A stretch of DNA of 64,000 nt from an uncultured Sulfitobacter sp. (GCA_937138475.1 CAKZPD010000027.1:1-64000); one strand, 5' to 3'. Counted from the stretch's first letter, positions 55,082 to 63,555 are shown. Numbers and translations are program-made. The notes: a model not told the origin generated them from the sequence alone.

Positions 55082-55137
55082 CCCCGCCGGAGGCCGCTTT
55101 GGGGAGCCTCCGGCGGGGATATTTTGGAACAAAAGAA
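55082..55137 (-). repeat. Dispersed repeat copy F with added inverted arm forming a 13-bp stem
   Basis: The standard copy (55103-55137, minus strand) begins 8 bp after the acuI stop. A second partial GC end in inverse orientation (55082-55094) pairs perfectly with 55106-55118: CCCCGCCGGAGGC with GCCTCCGGCGGGG, 11-nt loop. On the minus strand GTTTTTC follows a few bases later, so it can act as the acuI/dmdA terminator. Confidence 0.75.
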
Positions 55138-55145
55138 CGGCGCGG

Positions 55146-56138
55146 TCAGGCGTTCACATCCACCACCACGCGGCCCTGGATCTGGCCGGCCAGGATGTCG
55201 CGGCCCAGTTGCGGCAGATCGCTCAGGCTGGCGGGGTGGATCATGGCGTTGAGCTTGTCCATCGGCAGATCGCGGGCGATGCGGGCCCAGGCGCGCTGGC
55301 GGTTGGCGAAAGGTTGCATGACGCTGTCGATGCCCAGAAGGTTGACGCCGCGCAGCAAGAACGGGATGACCGTTGCCGGCAGCGCCGCGCCCCCCGCCAG
55401 GCCGACGGCTGCGACCGAGCCGCCGTATTTCATTTGCCCCAGCACGCGGGCCAGCATGGCGCCGCCCACCGCATCGACGCATCCCGTCCAGGTTTCCCCT
55501 TCGAGGGGGCGTTTGGTGGTTTCGTTCAAGGTGTCGCGGGGGACGATCTGGCTGGCGCCGAGGCCCTTGAGGTAATCCGCCGTTTCCGGGCGGCCGGTGA
55601 CGGCGGCGACCTCGTGGCCCAGATGCGCCAGAATGGCGGTGGCGACCGATCCGACGCCGCCCGCCGCGCCGGTCACCAGAACCGGGCCATGGCCGGGCGT
55701 CAGGCCGTGATCCTCGAGCGCCATGACCGCCAGCATGGCGGTGAAGCCGGCGGTGCCCACGGCCATGGCCTGGCGGGTATCAAGCCCCTTGGGCAGTGGC
55801 ACCAGCCAATCGGCCCGCACCCGCGCCTTTTGCGCATAGCCGCCCCAATGGGCTTCGCCGACGCGCCAGCCGGTCAGGACCACCTTGTCGCCGGGGGCAT
55901 AACGATCATCGCTTGAGGCTTCGACCGTGCCGGCCAAGTCGATCCCCGGCACATGCGGGTATTTGCGCACCAACCCGCCGCCCGGCCCGATGCACAGCCC
56001 GTCCTTGTAATTCACGGTTGAATAGTCCACCGCGACAGTGACATCGCCTGCCGGAAGCTGATCAAGGCTGATCTGCTGCACGGCGGCGCTGGTCTTGCCG
56101 CTGTCTTCGTCCTTGTTCACGATCAATGCGTTAAACAT
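55146..56138 (-). CDS. acuI: AcuI, acrylyl-CoA reductase (NADPH)
   Basis: 330 residues of the MDR family: MFNALIVNKDEDSGKT, STVNYKDGLCIGPGGGLVRKYPHVPGIDLAGTV, LTGWRVGEAHWGGYAQKARV, GAAGGVGSVATAIL. AcuI reduces acryloyl-CoA to propionyl-CoA, detoxifying a DMSP breakdown product. It follows dmdA by 19 bp with ribosome site AAAGGAG, the roseobacter dmdA-acuI operon. Confidence 0.95.
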   Translation of the reverse strand: MFNALIVNKDEDSGKTSAAVQQISLDQLPAGDVTVAVDYSTVNYKDGLCIGPGGGLVRKYPHVPGIDLAGTVEASSDDRYAPGDKVVLTGWRVGEAHWGGYAQKARVRADWLVPLPKGLDTRQAMAVGTAGFTAMLAVMALEDHGLTPGHGPVLVTGAAGGVGSVATAILAHLGHEVAAVTGRPETADYLKGLGASQIVPRDTLNETTKRPLEGETWTGCVDAVGGAMLARVLGQMKYGGSVAAVGLAGGAALPATVIPFLLRGVNLLGIDSVMQPFANRQRAWARIARDLPMDKLNAMIHPASLSDLPQLGRDILAGQIQGRVVVDVNA

Positions 56139-56157
56139 GTCTTTGTTGCTCCTTTAT

Positions 56158-57255
56158 TTATATCCAGAAACGCGCCCGCCGGGTCACGGGGCGCGCGCCG
56201 TCAGGCGTTTGGACCGACAGCCCTTCGGGGCTGGTGTCACGGGCCAGCATGCCAATGGCGACATTGCAGGCGTAATCGGGCGACCATGCCGCCGATGTGA
56301 TCTGCCCCACGGTTTCGCCGCCTTGCATCACGGGCCAGGCCCGATCGCAGGGGGGCACCGCCGCGCCGCCGATCTCAAGCGGGCAAAGGTTTTGGGCCGG
56401 ACCCTCGGCGGCAATCCGCGCCAGCGCCGCGCGGCCGATGAAATCGAAATCAGCGTCCGCTGTGCAAAACTTGCCCAGCCCGCATTCATAGGGGTTGTTT
56501 TGCGCCGTCATGTCATTGCCATAAGACAGCAGCCCCCCTTCGATCCGTTCAATCAAGTTCGGACAGCCCGCCCGCACGTTCAGATCGCGCCCGGCCTCGA
56601 ACAGGGCGTTCCACAGCGGCATGCCGATGTCACCGCCCTCGACATAGATCTCAAAACCACCCTGCTTGGAATAACCCGAGCGCGCCACAACAAGCGACCG
56701 CCCTGCGAAATCCAATTTCGCATATCGGAAAAAACGGATGTCCTGAACGGCGGCGCCAAAGACCCGAGCCATCAATTTTTCCGATTTCGGGCCCTGAACC
56801 CCAAGGGGGGACACATCGGGTTCAAACACCTGGACATTCAGGCCACGGGCCTGGGCGATGCCCTTGACCCACAGCAGCAGATCACTGTCAGCGATGGAAA
56901 TCCACCACCGGTCCTGGTCCAGTTTCACCGCCACCGGATCGTTCAGCATACCGCCCGCATTGTCGACGATGGGCACATAGCAGCATTGGTCCTCGCCCGC
57001 CCGGCGCAGATCGCGGGGGGTCAGATATTGCATCAAGGCGCTGGCATCGGGGCCGCGCAATTCAATCTGCCGCTCGCAGGCCACATCCCAGACCTGCACA
57101 TCGGCCTTAAGGTGGGCATAATCGGCTTGGGGGCTGTCGAAAACCGTTGGCAACAACATCCGGTTATAGACCGTATACGCGCGCACACCTGCGGCCTCGA
57201 CCCCGTCAGAAAACGGTGTACGACGCAGGCGGCGAGAAGGGGAAATCAGCGCCAT
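56158..57255 (-). CDS. dmdA: DmdA, DMSP demethylase
   Basis: 365 residues of the GcvT fold, in the DmdA subfamily: DVACERQIELRGPDASALMQYLTPRDL, CCYVPIVDNAGGMLNDPV, SPLGVQGPKSEKLM, SGYSKQGGFEIYVEG and GLLSYGNDMTAQNNPYECGLGK. It moves a methyl from dimethylsulfoniopropionate to tetrahydrofolate, giving methylmercaptopropionate. The pairing with acuI supports DmdA over a generic aminomethyltransferase. Confidence 0.93.
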   Translation of the reverse strand: MALISPSRRLRRTPFSDGVEAAGVRAYTVYNRMLLPTVFDSPQADYAHLKADVQVWDVACERQIELRGPDASALMQYLTPRDLRRAGEDQCCYVPIVDNAGGMLNDPVAVKLDQDRWWISIADSDLLLWVKGIAQARGLNVQVFEPDVSPLGVQGPKSEKLMARVFGAAVQDIRFFRYAKLDFAGRSLVVARSGYSKQGGFEIYVEGGDIGMPLWNALFEAGRDLNVRAGCPNLIERIEGGLLSYGNDMTAQNNPYECGLGKFCTADADFDFIGRAALARIAAEGPAQNLCPLEIGGAAVPPCDRAWPVMQGGETVGQITSAAWSPDYACNVAIGMLARDTSPEGLSVQTPDGARPVTRRARFWI

Positions 57256-57289
57256 TTCTTTTTCCTGTCAAAGCCTTACAAGGCATAGT

Positions 57290-57997
57290 TTATGGGTTTG
57301 GACCCTTCCAGTCGATCGGGCAAATTTCGGCGGACATCCCCCCGAAATCCCACACCCGGCCGTAATCGCGCACCCGGCTTTTCAGGCCCTTGGCCGCGAT
57401 GATATCTGGCCCCATCCAGTATTTCGAATTCGAAACCATCACCGGATGCTCGGCCGATTTGCCGGCGATCATCTCAATTTCGCCCTGGATTTTGCGACCG
57501 ATCATGATGGACCGCTTGCGGCCGTCACGGACAATTTGCACCGGGGCGCGCTCGGCGCCGATGATTTCCGAAACCAACATGGTAAAAAGGCCCGTGGTGC
57601 CGCCTGCGGCGCCGCTGAAAATCTGCAAGATGCCGTTATAGGCCTTGCCGCTGGCGCGCTCGTCCACATAGGCGGCCACCTTCCAGTTGCCCTCGCCCAT
57701 ACGTCCGGGAATATCCACCAACAGACCGACATTCAGCCCGGCCAGGTCTTCGCCCTCGTAATGGCCTTCGTCGATGGCAATGGCCATCCAGGCGTGGCAG
57801 TGCCCTTCGGTCGGCGGATGCGCCCCAAGCGACACCACGCAGGGGCAAAAGACGGTGCACGAACAGTTCAGAAACAGCTCGCCCTTGATCGCCCAATTGG
57901 TCGGGGTCGCCTCGCGGCGCTTTGGATTGGGCATCCGTTGGTCGATCCGCTGAGAAATCGGCAGTTTGTCGGCCTCGGGCCGTCTGTTGGTTGCCAT
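57290..57997 (-). CDS. DUF1326 cysteine-rich protein
   Basis: 235 residues from ATG 57997 (GAGGAT upstream). The core begins WAIKGELFLNCSCTVFCPCVVS with four cysteines (45, 47, 51, 53) in CxCx3CxC spacing, then GHCHAWMAI, and later NSKYWMGPD. No signal peptide. The Cys/His cluster looks made for a metal, but neither metal nor reaction is known. It starts 5 bp after the DUF2182 gene, with which it is commonly paired. Confidence 0.88.
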   Translation of the reverse strand: MATNRRPEADKLPISQRIDQRMPNPKRREATPTNWAIKGELFLNCSCTVFCPCVVSLGAHPPTEGHCHAWMAIAIDEGHYEGEDLAGLNVGLLVDIPGRMGEGNWKVAAYVDERASGKAYNGILQIFSGAAGGTTGLFTMLVSEIIGAERAPVQIVRDGRKRSIMIGRKIQGEIEMIAGKSAEHPVMVSNSKYWMGPDIIAAKGLKSRVRDYGRVWDFGGMSAEICPIDWKGPNP

Positions 57998-58002
57998 GGC
58001 TG

Positions 58003-58791
58003 TTATCCTCCGATGATGACCGGCGCGGCGCAAACCGCCAACCCGGCCGAGATGAGCAAAACGCCCATCGGTTTCATTACTTTATGACCAAGCTGCGGCA
58101 GTTTTTCCAGCACCATGAAAAGCGTGGCAAGCCCCATCCACGCCAGGTTCATCACCCCGCCAACAAAGCCAAGCATCATGAACCCCCAGCAGCATCCCAC
58201 GCAATAGGCCCCCAGATGTGCCCCCATGCGCGCGCCGCCCCAGGGGCCGGTTTTCCAATGGCCCAGGAAATACATGCCCGGCGCGTGACAGACACCGTGG
58301 CACAATTCCTTGGTGCGGGTGAATTGAAAACCGCCCACCGCGATCAGCAACCCGCCGGCCAGATAGGTGGATGTGGCAATGCCCAGCATGTCAATCAGAC
58401 CCGCACGCAGCAAGCCAAGCTGAACCCCGGCAATCGCGATGGCAAAGCCCACCCAAACCGCGCCATACCCGGCAATCACCCCCAGCCACCCGGCGCGGGT
58501 GCCATTGGCGCTGTGGATCAAATCGTCATAGCTGCGCAACGTTGGCACCAAGGTCGGCAGCATCATCGCCGCCATCATGATTGCCCACATCGTGCTCAGC
58601 GGCCAGAATTCGGCCATTGGCATGGACATATCCATATTGGGATCCATCCACCGCATCCGTTCGGCCATCGCGTTGGGCCGGCCAAGCAGATCAAGGCCCA
58701 TACCGGTGCTTTGGCTGTACATCACCCACCAGGCCGCCAGAATCGCGACAAAGAACGACAACCACATGGCAGAGCGAATTAAAGACGGCAT
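58003..58791 (-). CDS. DUF2182 integral membrane protein, predicted metal-binding
   Basis: 262 residues, about seven helices. Met-rich helix TMWAIMMAAMMLPTLVPTL, a periplasmic-facing Met/Pro loop (WMDPNMDMSMPM), and paired Cys/His motifs ELCHGVCHAPGM and GAYCVGCCWGFMM. COG5486 describes these as predicted metal-binding membrane proteins. With the DUF1326 partner it forms a two-gene unit, divergent from a GntR regulator. Confidence 0.88.
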   Translation of the reverse strand: MPSLIRSAMWLSFFVAILAAWWVMYSQSTGMGLDLLGRPNAMAERMRWMDPNMDMSMPMAEFWPLSTMWAIMMAAMMLPTLVPTLRSYDDLIHSANGTRAGWLGVIAGYGAVWVGFAIAIAGVQLGLLRAGLIDMLGIATSTYLAGGLLIAVGGFQFTRTKELCHGVCHAPGMYFLGHWKTGPWGGARMGAHLGAYCVGCCWGFMMLGFVGGVMNLAWMGLATLFMVLEKLPQLGHKVMKPMGVLLISAGLAVCAAPVIIGG

Positions 58792-58834
58792 AAGATCACT
58801 TTTCCAACGACTCGGGACGTGTTAAACAAATGCC

Positions 58835-58855
58835 AGACAATTAAATGTAAGACAA
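58835..58855 (+). promoter_or_regulatory. Direct repeats before the GntR-family gene
   Basis: AGACAA at 58835-58840 and again at 58850-58855, 15 bp apart, the second touching the start codon. ACAAATG also repeats. This is a candidate autoregulatory site in the 64-bp divergent gap; no Shine-Dalgarno sequence is present. Confidence 0.35.
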
Positions 58856-59590
58856 ATGAAAATTGATCCAACGAACAGCGCCGATCTGTCTGCGCAGATT
58901 GCCGGGGCGATCCGCGATGCGATTGTGGCCGGGCAATTGATCGTCGACGAACGCCTCCCTTCCGAGGCCGAGCTGGCCGATCAGTTCAACGTATCGCGCC
59001 CCACCGTGCGCGAGGCCCTGAAACGATTGGCGGCGCAGGCGCTGATCCGCACCCAGCGCGGCGCGACCGGGGGGGCGTTTGTCAACCGGCTCAGCTTTGA
59101 AGAAGCCTATCCCCAGCAAATCACCACCTCGACCCTGCTTTTGTCGATGAATGAGGTCAGCTTTGAAACCGCCTGCGAGGCGCGCTATGCGCTGGAACGG
59201 GCCTGCGCGCCGCTGGCTGCGCAGCGCCGGTCTGCGGATCAGCTGGCCACGATGCGTGCGGAAATCCACCGCCAATCGCAGCCCGGCCTGACGGATGAGG
59301 CCTTTTGCGCCTCGGATGTGGCCTTTCATCGGGCGCTGGTGGATGCGGCCCATAACCCGGTTCTAAGCTATCAACTGGCCGGCGCGGTCGAAGCCATGCA
59401 GCCCCTGATGAACATGATCACTTTCACGGCCCGCTCGCGCGATGCCATCGTCACGCTGCACACCGCCATTGCCAATGCGATCGAAGCCCATGACGGCCAC
59501 AAGGTAAACGACACGCTGATCGCTCTGGAACGCGAAACGCAAGCTCTGGCACAAAGCGTTTTCGCCGCAAGGGCCGCCCGCACCCCCTGA
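58856..59590 (+). CDS. GntR-family (FadR subfamily, FCD domain) transcription regulator
   Basis: 244 residues: winged helix (AIVAGQLIVDERLPSEAELADQFNVSRPTVREALKRLAAQALIRTQRG) and an all-helical FCD ligand domain with metal-type His/Asp residues (DVAFHRALVDAAHNPVL, TLHTAIANAIEAHD). Such regulators bind organic acids. The ATG has no ribosome site, so translation may be leaderless. Divergent from DUF2182-DUF1326; it may control that pair and perhaps dmdA-acuI, which lies downstream on the same strand as the pair. Confidence 0.9.
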   Translation: MKIDPTNSADLSAQIAGAIRDAIVAGQLIVDERLPSEAELADQFNVSRPTVREALKRLAAQALIRTQRGATGGAFVNRLSFEEAYPQQITTSTLLLSMNEVSFETACEARYALERACAPLAAQRRSADQLATMRAEIHRQSQPGLTDEAFCASDVAFHRALVDAAHNPVLSYQLAGAVEAMQPLMNMITFTARSRDAIVTLHTAIANAIEAHDGHKVNDTLIALERETQALAQSVFAARAARTP

Positions 59591-59670
59591 TGCCGGTCGC
59601 ATGAAGCGGGCATTCAGAGCGGGCCATGATAGTAAATGTTTTGTTAAGCTCGTTTGGCCAGGATTGGCCC

Positions 59671-59901
59671 ATGATAAAAGATACCTCTCCCCTGTCGCCC
59701 GAAATCTGGATAAGAGACGTTTTTGCCTGCAAAGCCGTGCAGCAAGGATTGGTGGTGCGGCGCAAACTGCGCGATATTGAGCGCTACGCCGGGTTGGAAC
59801 CCTTTTTGACCGAAGTGCGCCTGCGCGGGTTTCGCGCTGTTGAAAATCGCGGGCAGATTGTGGTCTTTTGTAACCAGGCGCCGGTCCGCCGGCTGGTTTG
59901 A
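59671..59901 (+). CDS. Small conserved hypothetical protein
   Basis: 76 residues from ATG 59671 (AGGA upstream). Sequence is well formed: LSPEIWIRDVFACKAVQQGLVVRRKLRDIERYAG...FLTEVRLRGFRAVENRGQIVVFCNQAPVRRLV, with two cysteines and a basic character. Similar short proteins occur in Rhodobacterales, sometimes misnamed after a trp enzyme; no function is known to me. It precedes ssrA. Confidence 0.7.
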   Translation: MIKDTSPLSPEIWIRDVFACKAVQQGLVVRRKLRDIERYAGLEPFLTEVRLRGFRAVENRGQIVVFCNQAPVRRLV

Positions 59902-59956
59902 CCACGAACCTTGGCCCGCATCGGCAGGATAATCCACGCCCGTCGAGGCCAGGCGC

Positions 59957-59998
59957 CGTTTTCCGATGGAAAACGCAAGAAATCCTTCGAGGATTTCT
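59957..59998 (+). terminator. Two adjacent perfect hairpins upstream of ssrA
   Basis: CGTTTTCC-GAT-GGAAAACG (59957-59975), then AGAAATCCT-TCG-AGGATTTCT (59978-59998). No T-run follows, but together they could end the small upstream ORF transcript or form the 5' leader trimmed from pre-tmRNA. A third short palindrome CCCTTTGCAAAGGG follows at 60004-60017. Confidence 0.4.
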
Positions 59999-60020
59999 GA
60001 TCCCCCTTTGCAAAGGGCGG

Positions 60021-60350
60021 GATGCGTATTATATGTGGGATGTCCTTTCGGGGACTATGGACATAAACGCGCTCGTAATACGCGGATCGGACCCGGGGGC
60101 GGTACCCGGCGACTCCACCAACACCCTTCATTTGGGGGTCATGGGGTCGAAACAGGATCGACGAACGTCTAAAGGGGTTAGCTTTGTTTCGGCTGTCTGC
60201 CACCGTTATCGGCGAAAACTGTACAATTGCAAATGACAATCGTGCTCCGGTAGCTCTCGCAGCGTAAGCTGTGCGAAACACCGAAAATTAAGCCCTGTCG
60301 CCTAGCAGCGTCAGGCGGGGTTCGCAGGCACCTGGCAACAGAAGCCTGCA
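60021..60350 (+). ncRNA. ssrA: Split (circularly permuted, two-piece) tmRNA
   Basis: The acceptor piece comes first (about 60021-60120): internal helix 60024-60031 with 60076-60083, a 5-bp T stem (60093-60097 with 60105-60109) with a 7-nt loop, and encoded CCA at 60118-60120. After a 22-nt spacer the coding piece starts at 60143. Its first seven bases GGGGTCG pair with CGACTCC (60110-60116) to make the acceptor stem. The tag frame starts at GCA 60229 and ends TAA 60267, reading ANDNRAPVALAA. A GCAGGC/GCCTGC hairpin at 60324-60349 ends the gene. This is the alphaproteobacterial form; ends of both pieces are estimates. Confidence 0.96.
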
Positions 60351-60527
60351 CTTTCCCCTTTTCATTCAATCTGTACCCCGGTTTTGCCATTGTGGCGCGG
60401 CTTTTGGGCGGTTTTCCCCCTGCCGAACGCAAGGTCGAAAATTTGCATGGATTTTCAGCCCGCAACGTCTTTTCACGGCTGGGAATTCGGTTATGCTTTG
60501 GGGGTCTCGCCAAGTCAGAGGAACCCG

Positions 60528-61028
60528 ATGAGCCACAGCATTGATTACGGCAACCTGATGCACGACGCCATGCGCGGATTGATCCGCAAAGTCTTGGAAG
60601 ATGTGCGTGATAACGGCCTGCCCGGCGCCCATCATTTTTTCATCACCTTCGACACCAGCCACCCCGACGCCGAGCTGGCCGATTGGCTGTCGGACCGCTA
60701 TCCGGGCGATATGACCGTGGTGATGCAGCATTGGTTCGACAACCTTGAGGTCACAGCAGACGGGTTTTCGGTGACGCTGAACTTTGGCGACGCCCCGGAA
60801 CCGCTTTATATCCCTTATGACGCGATCCGCACCTTTGTGGACCCATCGGTTGAATTTGGCCTGCGCTTTGAGACGCAAACAGATGACGATGATGATGACG
60901 AAGACGATGATTTCGAGGACCAAGATCAAGACGATCTGCCCCCCGAAGGCGACGATCCCGACCCAACGCCGCGCAAGCGCGCGCCCAAAGATGCCGAAGT
61001 CGTATCGCTGGACAGTTTCCGCAAATAG
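60528..61028 (+). CDS. sspB: SspB, ClpXP adaptor for SsrA-tagged proteins (alpha-type)
   Basis: 166 residues from ATG 60528 (AGAGGAA upstream). Folded tag-binding domain (about 1-115: SIDYGNLMHDAMRGLIRKVL, HHFFITFDTSHPDAELADWLSDRYPGDMTVVMQHWFDNLEV), then an extremely acidic flexible linker (DDDDDDEDDDFEDQDQDD) and a C-terminal ClpX-binding tail ending VVSLDSFRK. It binds the SsrA tag and ClpX together. It sits 178 bp after ssrA, so the tag and its adaptor are neighbours. Confidence 0.94.
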   Translation: MSHSIDYGNLMHDAMRGLIRKVLEDVRDNGLPGAHHFFITFDTSHPDAELADWLSDRYPGDMTVVMQHWFDNLEVTADGFSVTLNFGDAPEPLYIPYDAIRTFVDPSVEFGLRFETQTDDDDDDEDDDFEDQDQDDLPPEGDDPDPTPRKRAPKDAEVVSLDSFRK

Positions 61029-61055
61029 GCCAGCCATAAACGATCGGCGCAAAAG

Positions 61056-61185
61056 ACCGGCAACGGGCACAGATGCGTACCGGGCTGCGGCAAAGCGAAG
61101 CTTTGACAGGGAAATCCCAGCCCTGCGCTTGCAGGCCCGCGCCCGTGCCGGTAAATGCTTACCCATTGTATTTACCATCAGGAGA
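61056..61185 (+). ncRNA. Structured leader RNA candidate upstream of fumC
   Basis: Within the 165-bp sspB-fumC gap. Outer stem: ACCGGCA and CGGGC (61056-61068) with GCCCG and TGCCGGT (61141-61152), one bulge. Inside: GGGCTG (61082-61087) with CAGCCC (61118-61123), enclosing CAAAGC-GAA-GCTTTG (61091-61105), and CCTGC-GCTT-GCAGG (61122-61135). A competing hairpin GGTAAAT (61150-61156) with ATTTACC (61170-61176) uses bases of the outer stem and ends four bases before the AGGAG of fumC. The pairing is seen; a switching role is inferred. Confidence 0.5.
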
Positions 61186-61193
61186 GCCGCGCG

Positions 61194-62585
61194 ATGGCCA
61201 ACACCCGCACCGAAACCGACAGCTTTGGCCCCCTTGAGGTTCCCGCCGACAAATATTGGGGCGCCCAGACCCAGCGTTCGATCCTGAATTTCCCGATTGG
61301 CTGGGAAAAACAGCCCGTCGCCATCGTTCGGGCGCTTGGCGTGATCAAAAAGGCCTGCGCGCAGGCCAACGTAGAGCTGGGCAACCTCGACAGCGATCTG
61401 GGCACGGCGATCGCGCAGGCCGCAGACGAGGTTATCAGCGGCCAGTTGGACGACAACTTTCCCTTGGTGGTCTGGCAAACCGGGTCGGGCACCCAGTCCA
61501 ACATGAACGCAAACGAGGTCATCGCCAACCGCGCGATCGAACTCTTGGGGGGCACCATCGGGTCCAAATCCCCGGTGCACCCCAATGATCACTGCAACAT
61601 GGGGCAATCGTCGAACGACACCTTCCCCACCGCCATGCACATCGCCACGGCAATGACGGCGCGCGATGTGCTTTTGCCAGGATTGCGAAAGCTTCACAAA
61701 GGCTTGCAGGCCAAAGTTAAAGCATTCGACGGCATCATCAAGATCGGCCGAACCCACACGCAGGATGCAACCCCCCTGACCCTCTCGCAGGAATTTTCCG
61801 GCTATACCCATCAGGTGGCCATGGGGATCAAGCGGGTTGAAACCGCGCTGACCCACATTTACGAGCTGGCCCAGGGCGGCACCGCCGTTGGCACCGGGCT
61901 GAACACCAAGGCCGGCTGGGATGTGATGGTCGCGGCCAATATGGCCCAGATCACTGGCCTGCCCTTTGTCACGGCGCCAAATAAATTCGAGGCCCTGGCC
62001 GCCCATGATGCCATGGTCGAAATCTCGGGCGCGCTGAAAACCGTGGCCGCCTCGCTGTTCAAGATCGCCAATGACATCCGCCTGCTTGGCTCGGGGCCGC
62101 GCTGCGGTCTGGGCGAATTGATCCTGCCGGAAAACGAACCGGGGTCCTCGATCATGCCGGGCAAGGTCAACCCCACCCAATGCGAAGCCCTGACCCAGGT
62201 CTGCGCCCATGTCATGGGCAATGATGCCGCCGTCGGTTTTGCCGGCAGCCAGGGCCATTTCGAATTGAACGTTTACAAGCCGATGATGGCCTATAACGTG
62301 CTGCAATCCATGCAGCTTTTGGGCGATGCCGCCACGGCATTCACCGATAATCTCATCGACGGATTGCAAGCCGATGCGGCACGGATCGAAAAGCTGATGC
62401 GCGAATCCCTGATGCTGGTCACCGCCCTCGCCCCCGAGATCGGCTATGACAACGCCACCAAAGTCGCCAAGACCGCCCATAAAAACGGCACAACGCTGAA
62501 ACAAGAGGCAATTGCCCTGGGTTTCGTCGACAGCGACACCTTTGACCGCGTCGTGCGTCCCGAAAACATGATCGGCCCGAAATGA
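61194..62585 (+). CDS. fumC: FumC, class II fumarate hydratase
   Basis: 463 residues from ATG 61194 behind AGGAGA. Landmarks: [58 protein letters not shown] and the superfamily signature [13 protein letters not shown]. It interconverts fumarate and malate in the TCA cycle and needs no iron-sulfur cluster. Its stop overlaps the next start (ATGA). Confidence 0.98.
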   Translation: MANTRTETDSFGPLEVPADKYWGAQTQRSILNFPIGWEKQPVAIVRALGVIKKACAQANVELGNLDSDLGTAIAQAADEVISGQLDDNFPLVVWQTGSGTQSNMNANEVIANRAIELLGGTIGSKSPVHPNDHCNMGQSSNDTFPTAMHIATAMTARDVLLPGLRKLHKGLQAKVKAFDGIIKIGRTHTQDATPLTLSQEFSGYTHQVAMGIKRVETALTHIYELAQGGTAVGTGLNTKAGWDVMVAANMAQITGLPFVTAPNKFEALAAHDAMVEISGALKTVAASLFKIANDIRLLGSGPRCGLGELILPENEPGSSIMPGKVNPTQCEALTQVCAHVMGNDAAVGFAGSQGHFELNVYKPMMAYNVLQSMQLLGDAATAFTDNLIDGLQADAARIEKLMRESLMLVTALAPEIGYDNATKVAKTAHKNGTTLKQEAIALGFVDSDTFDRVVRPENMIGPK

Positions 62586-62758
62586 GCAACCTTCTCAATC
62601 TGAACAAGGCGCGCAAAACCCGCGATCGCAAGGCGCAAAAGGCCACGGCCGATGCCAATGCCCTGCGGTTCGGTCAAAGCAAAGCCCAAAAAGAACGAGA
62701 GAAAATACAAAAATCGCGGGCAGACCAGGCGCTGGATGGCAAAAGGCTAACCCCATGA
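62582..62758 (+). CDS. DUF4169 family small protein
   Basis: 58 residues, very basic and helical: [19 protein letters not shown], then [12 protein letters not shown] and a final RLTP. This matches the DUF4169 family of short alphaproteobacterial proteins. ATGA overlaps with both fumC and the next gene show a three-gene operon. Too short to score as a typical ORF, but the overlaps and the family pattern make it convincing. Confidence 0.85.
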   Translation: MSNLLNLNKARKTRDRKAQKATADANALRFGQSKAQKEREKIQKSRADQALDGKRLTP

Positions 62759-62979
62759 GCGCCCGCCCGCAAAAACGCTCTGTCACCCTCAAGGGGCACC
62801 GCACCTCGGTGTCGCTTGAGGATGCCTTCTGGCACGAACTCAAACGCCTTGCCGCTCAGCGCAAAATGGCGATCAACGCCCTGGTCAGCGAAATCGACGT
62901 GGCGCGCGGCACCGAAATCGGCCTGGCCTCGGCGATCCGCCTGCATGTGCTGCAAGCCCTCAAAGACGGCCAATTGTAA
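62755..62979 (+). CDS. Ribbon-helix-helix domain protein
   Basis: 74 residues with a single RHH_4-type fold: RSVTLKGHRTSVSLEDAFWHELKRLAAQRKMAINALVSEIDVARGTEIGLASAIRLHVLQAL. Such proteins are usually small DNA-binding dimers; the DUF4169-RHH pair after fumC recurs in Rhodobacterales. Target unknown. Confidence 0.88.
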   Translation: MSARPQKRSVTLKGHRTSVSLEDAFWHELKRLAAQRKMAINALVSEIDVARGTEIGLASAIRLHVLQALKDGQL

Positions 62980-63371
62980 CAGGCCCCGCACCGGCTGCAT
63001 TATCATCCGCCGCCCCCAGACATACCTGCCCGCGCAACGTCCCTGATCGGTTCTCGGGTCCAAGCCCTTGGCGTTTGAACCGCCCCCCAAAGCCGGAATT
63101 GCCCGACAGGAAACCGCCGGTCGCCGATACCCCCCGTTGAACTTTGTGAATGCTATGGAACCCCGCGGCCCAGCCGAGCAAAGCTGGACAAGCTGGCACG
63201 CATCCACACGCACAAATGAAGGCTCAGCGCGCCCACCCAGGACACAGATCAGTTCATTTCTTATAAGGGCAGTTCAGGATATTTTTCCGCCCATGGCAAA
63301 ACCCACCAAAACTCAATTGGGGCCGGAAAATACACCAAGCAATTGCATTTAATCACGAGAATAAGGGCAAG
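62980..63371. other. 392-bp gene-poor interval before tRNA-Arg
   Basis: No convincing gene. An open frame at 63068-63352 has no ribosome site and no recognisable family. The right part (63255-63360) is AT-richer and may hold a weak promoter or remnant. No strong inverted repeat was found. Confidence 0.6.
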
Positions 63372-63448
<77 letters not shown>

Positions 63449-63519
63449 ACTCAGCCCCCTATAGGCCATCGCCGGGACGGCGGCAATTGCAATTTGGCAA
63501 AAAACGCGCCGCGCCCCCG

Positions 63520-63555
63520 CTTCTTTTGTTCTTAAATATCCCCGCCGGAGGCTCC
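63520..63555 (+). repeat. Dispersed 36-bp repeat, copy G
   Basis: Identical to copy A at 12818 over its full length. It lies between tRNA-Arg and the cysteine desulfurase gene. Confidence 0.9.

Noticed and set aside
60366..62504. 712-residue open frame on the minus strand opposite sspB and fumC
   Set aside because: It is a shadow of fumC and sspB and also covers the structured leader. No recognisable domain.
63068..63352. 94-residue open frame between the RHH gene and tRNA-Arg
   Set aside because: No ribosome site, no family similarity that I can recognise, and an atypical composition; treated as non-coding.
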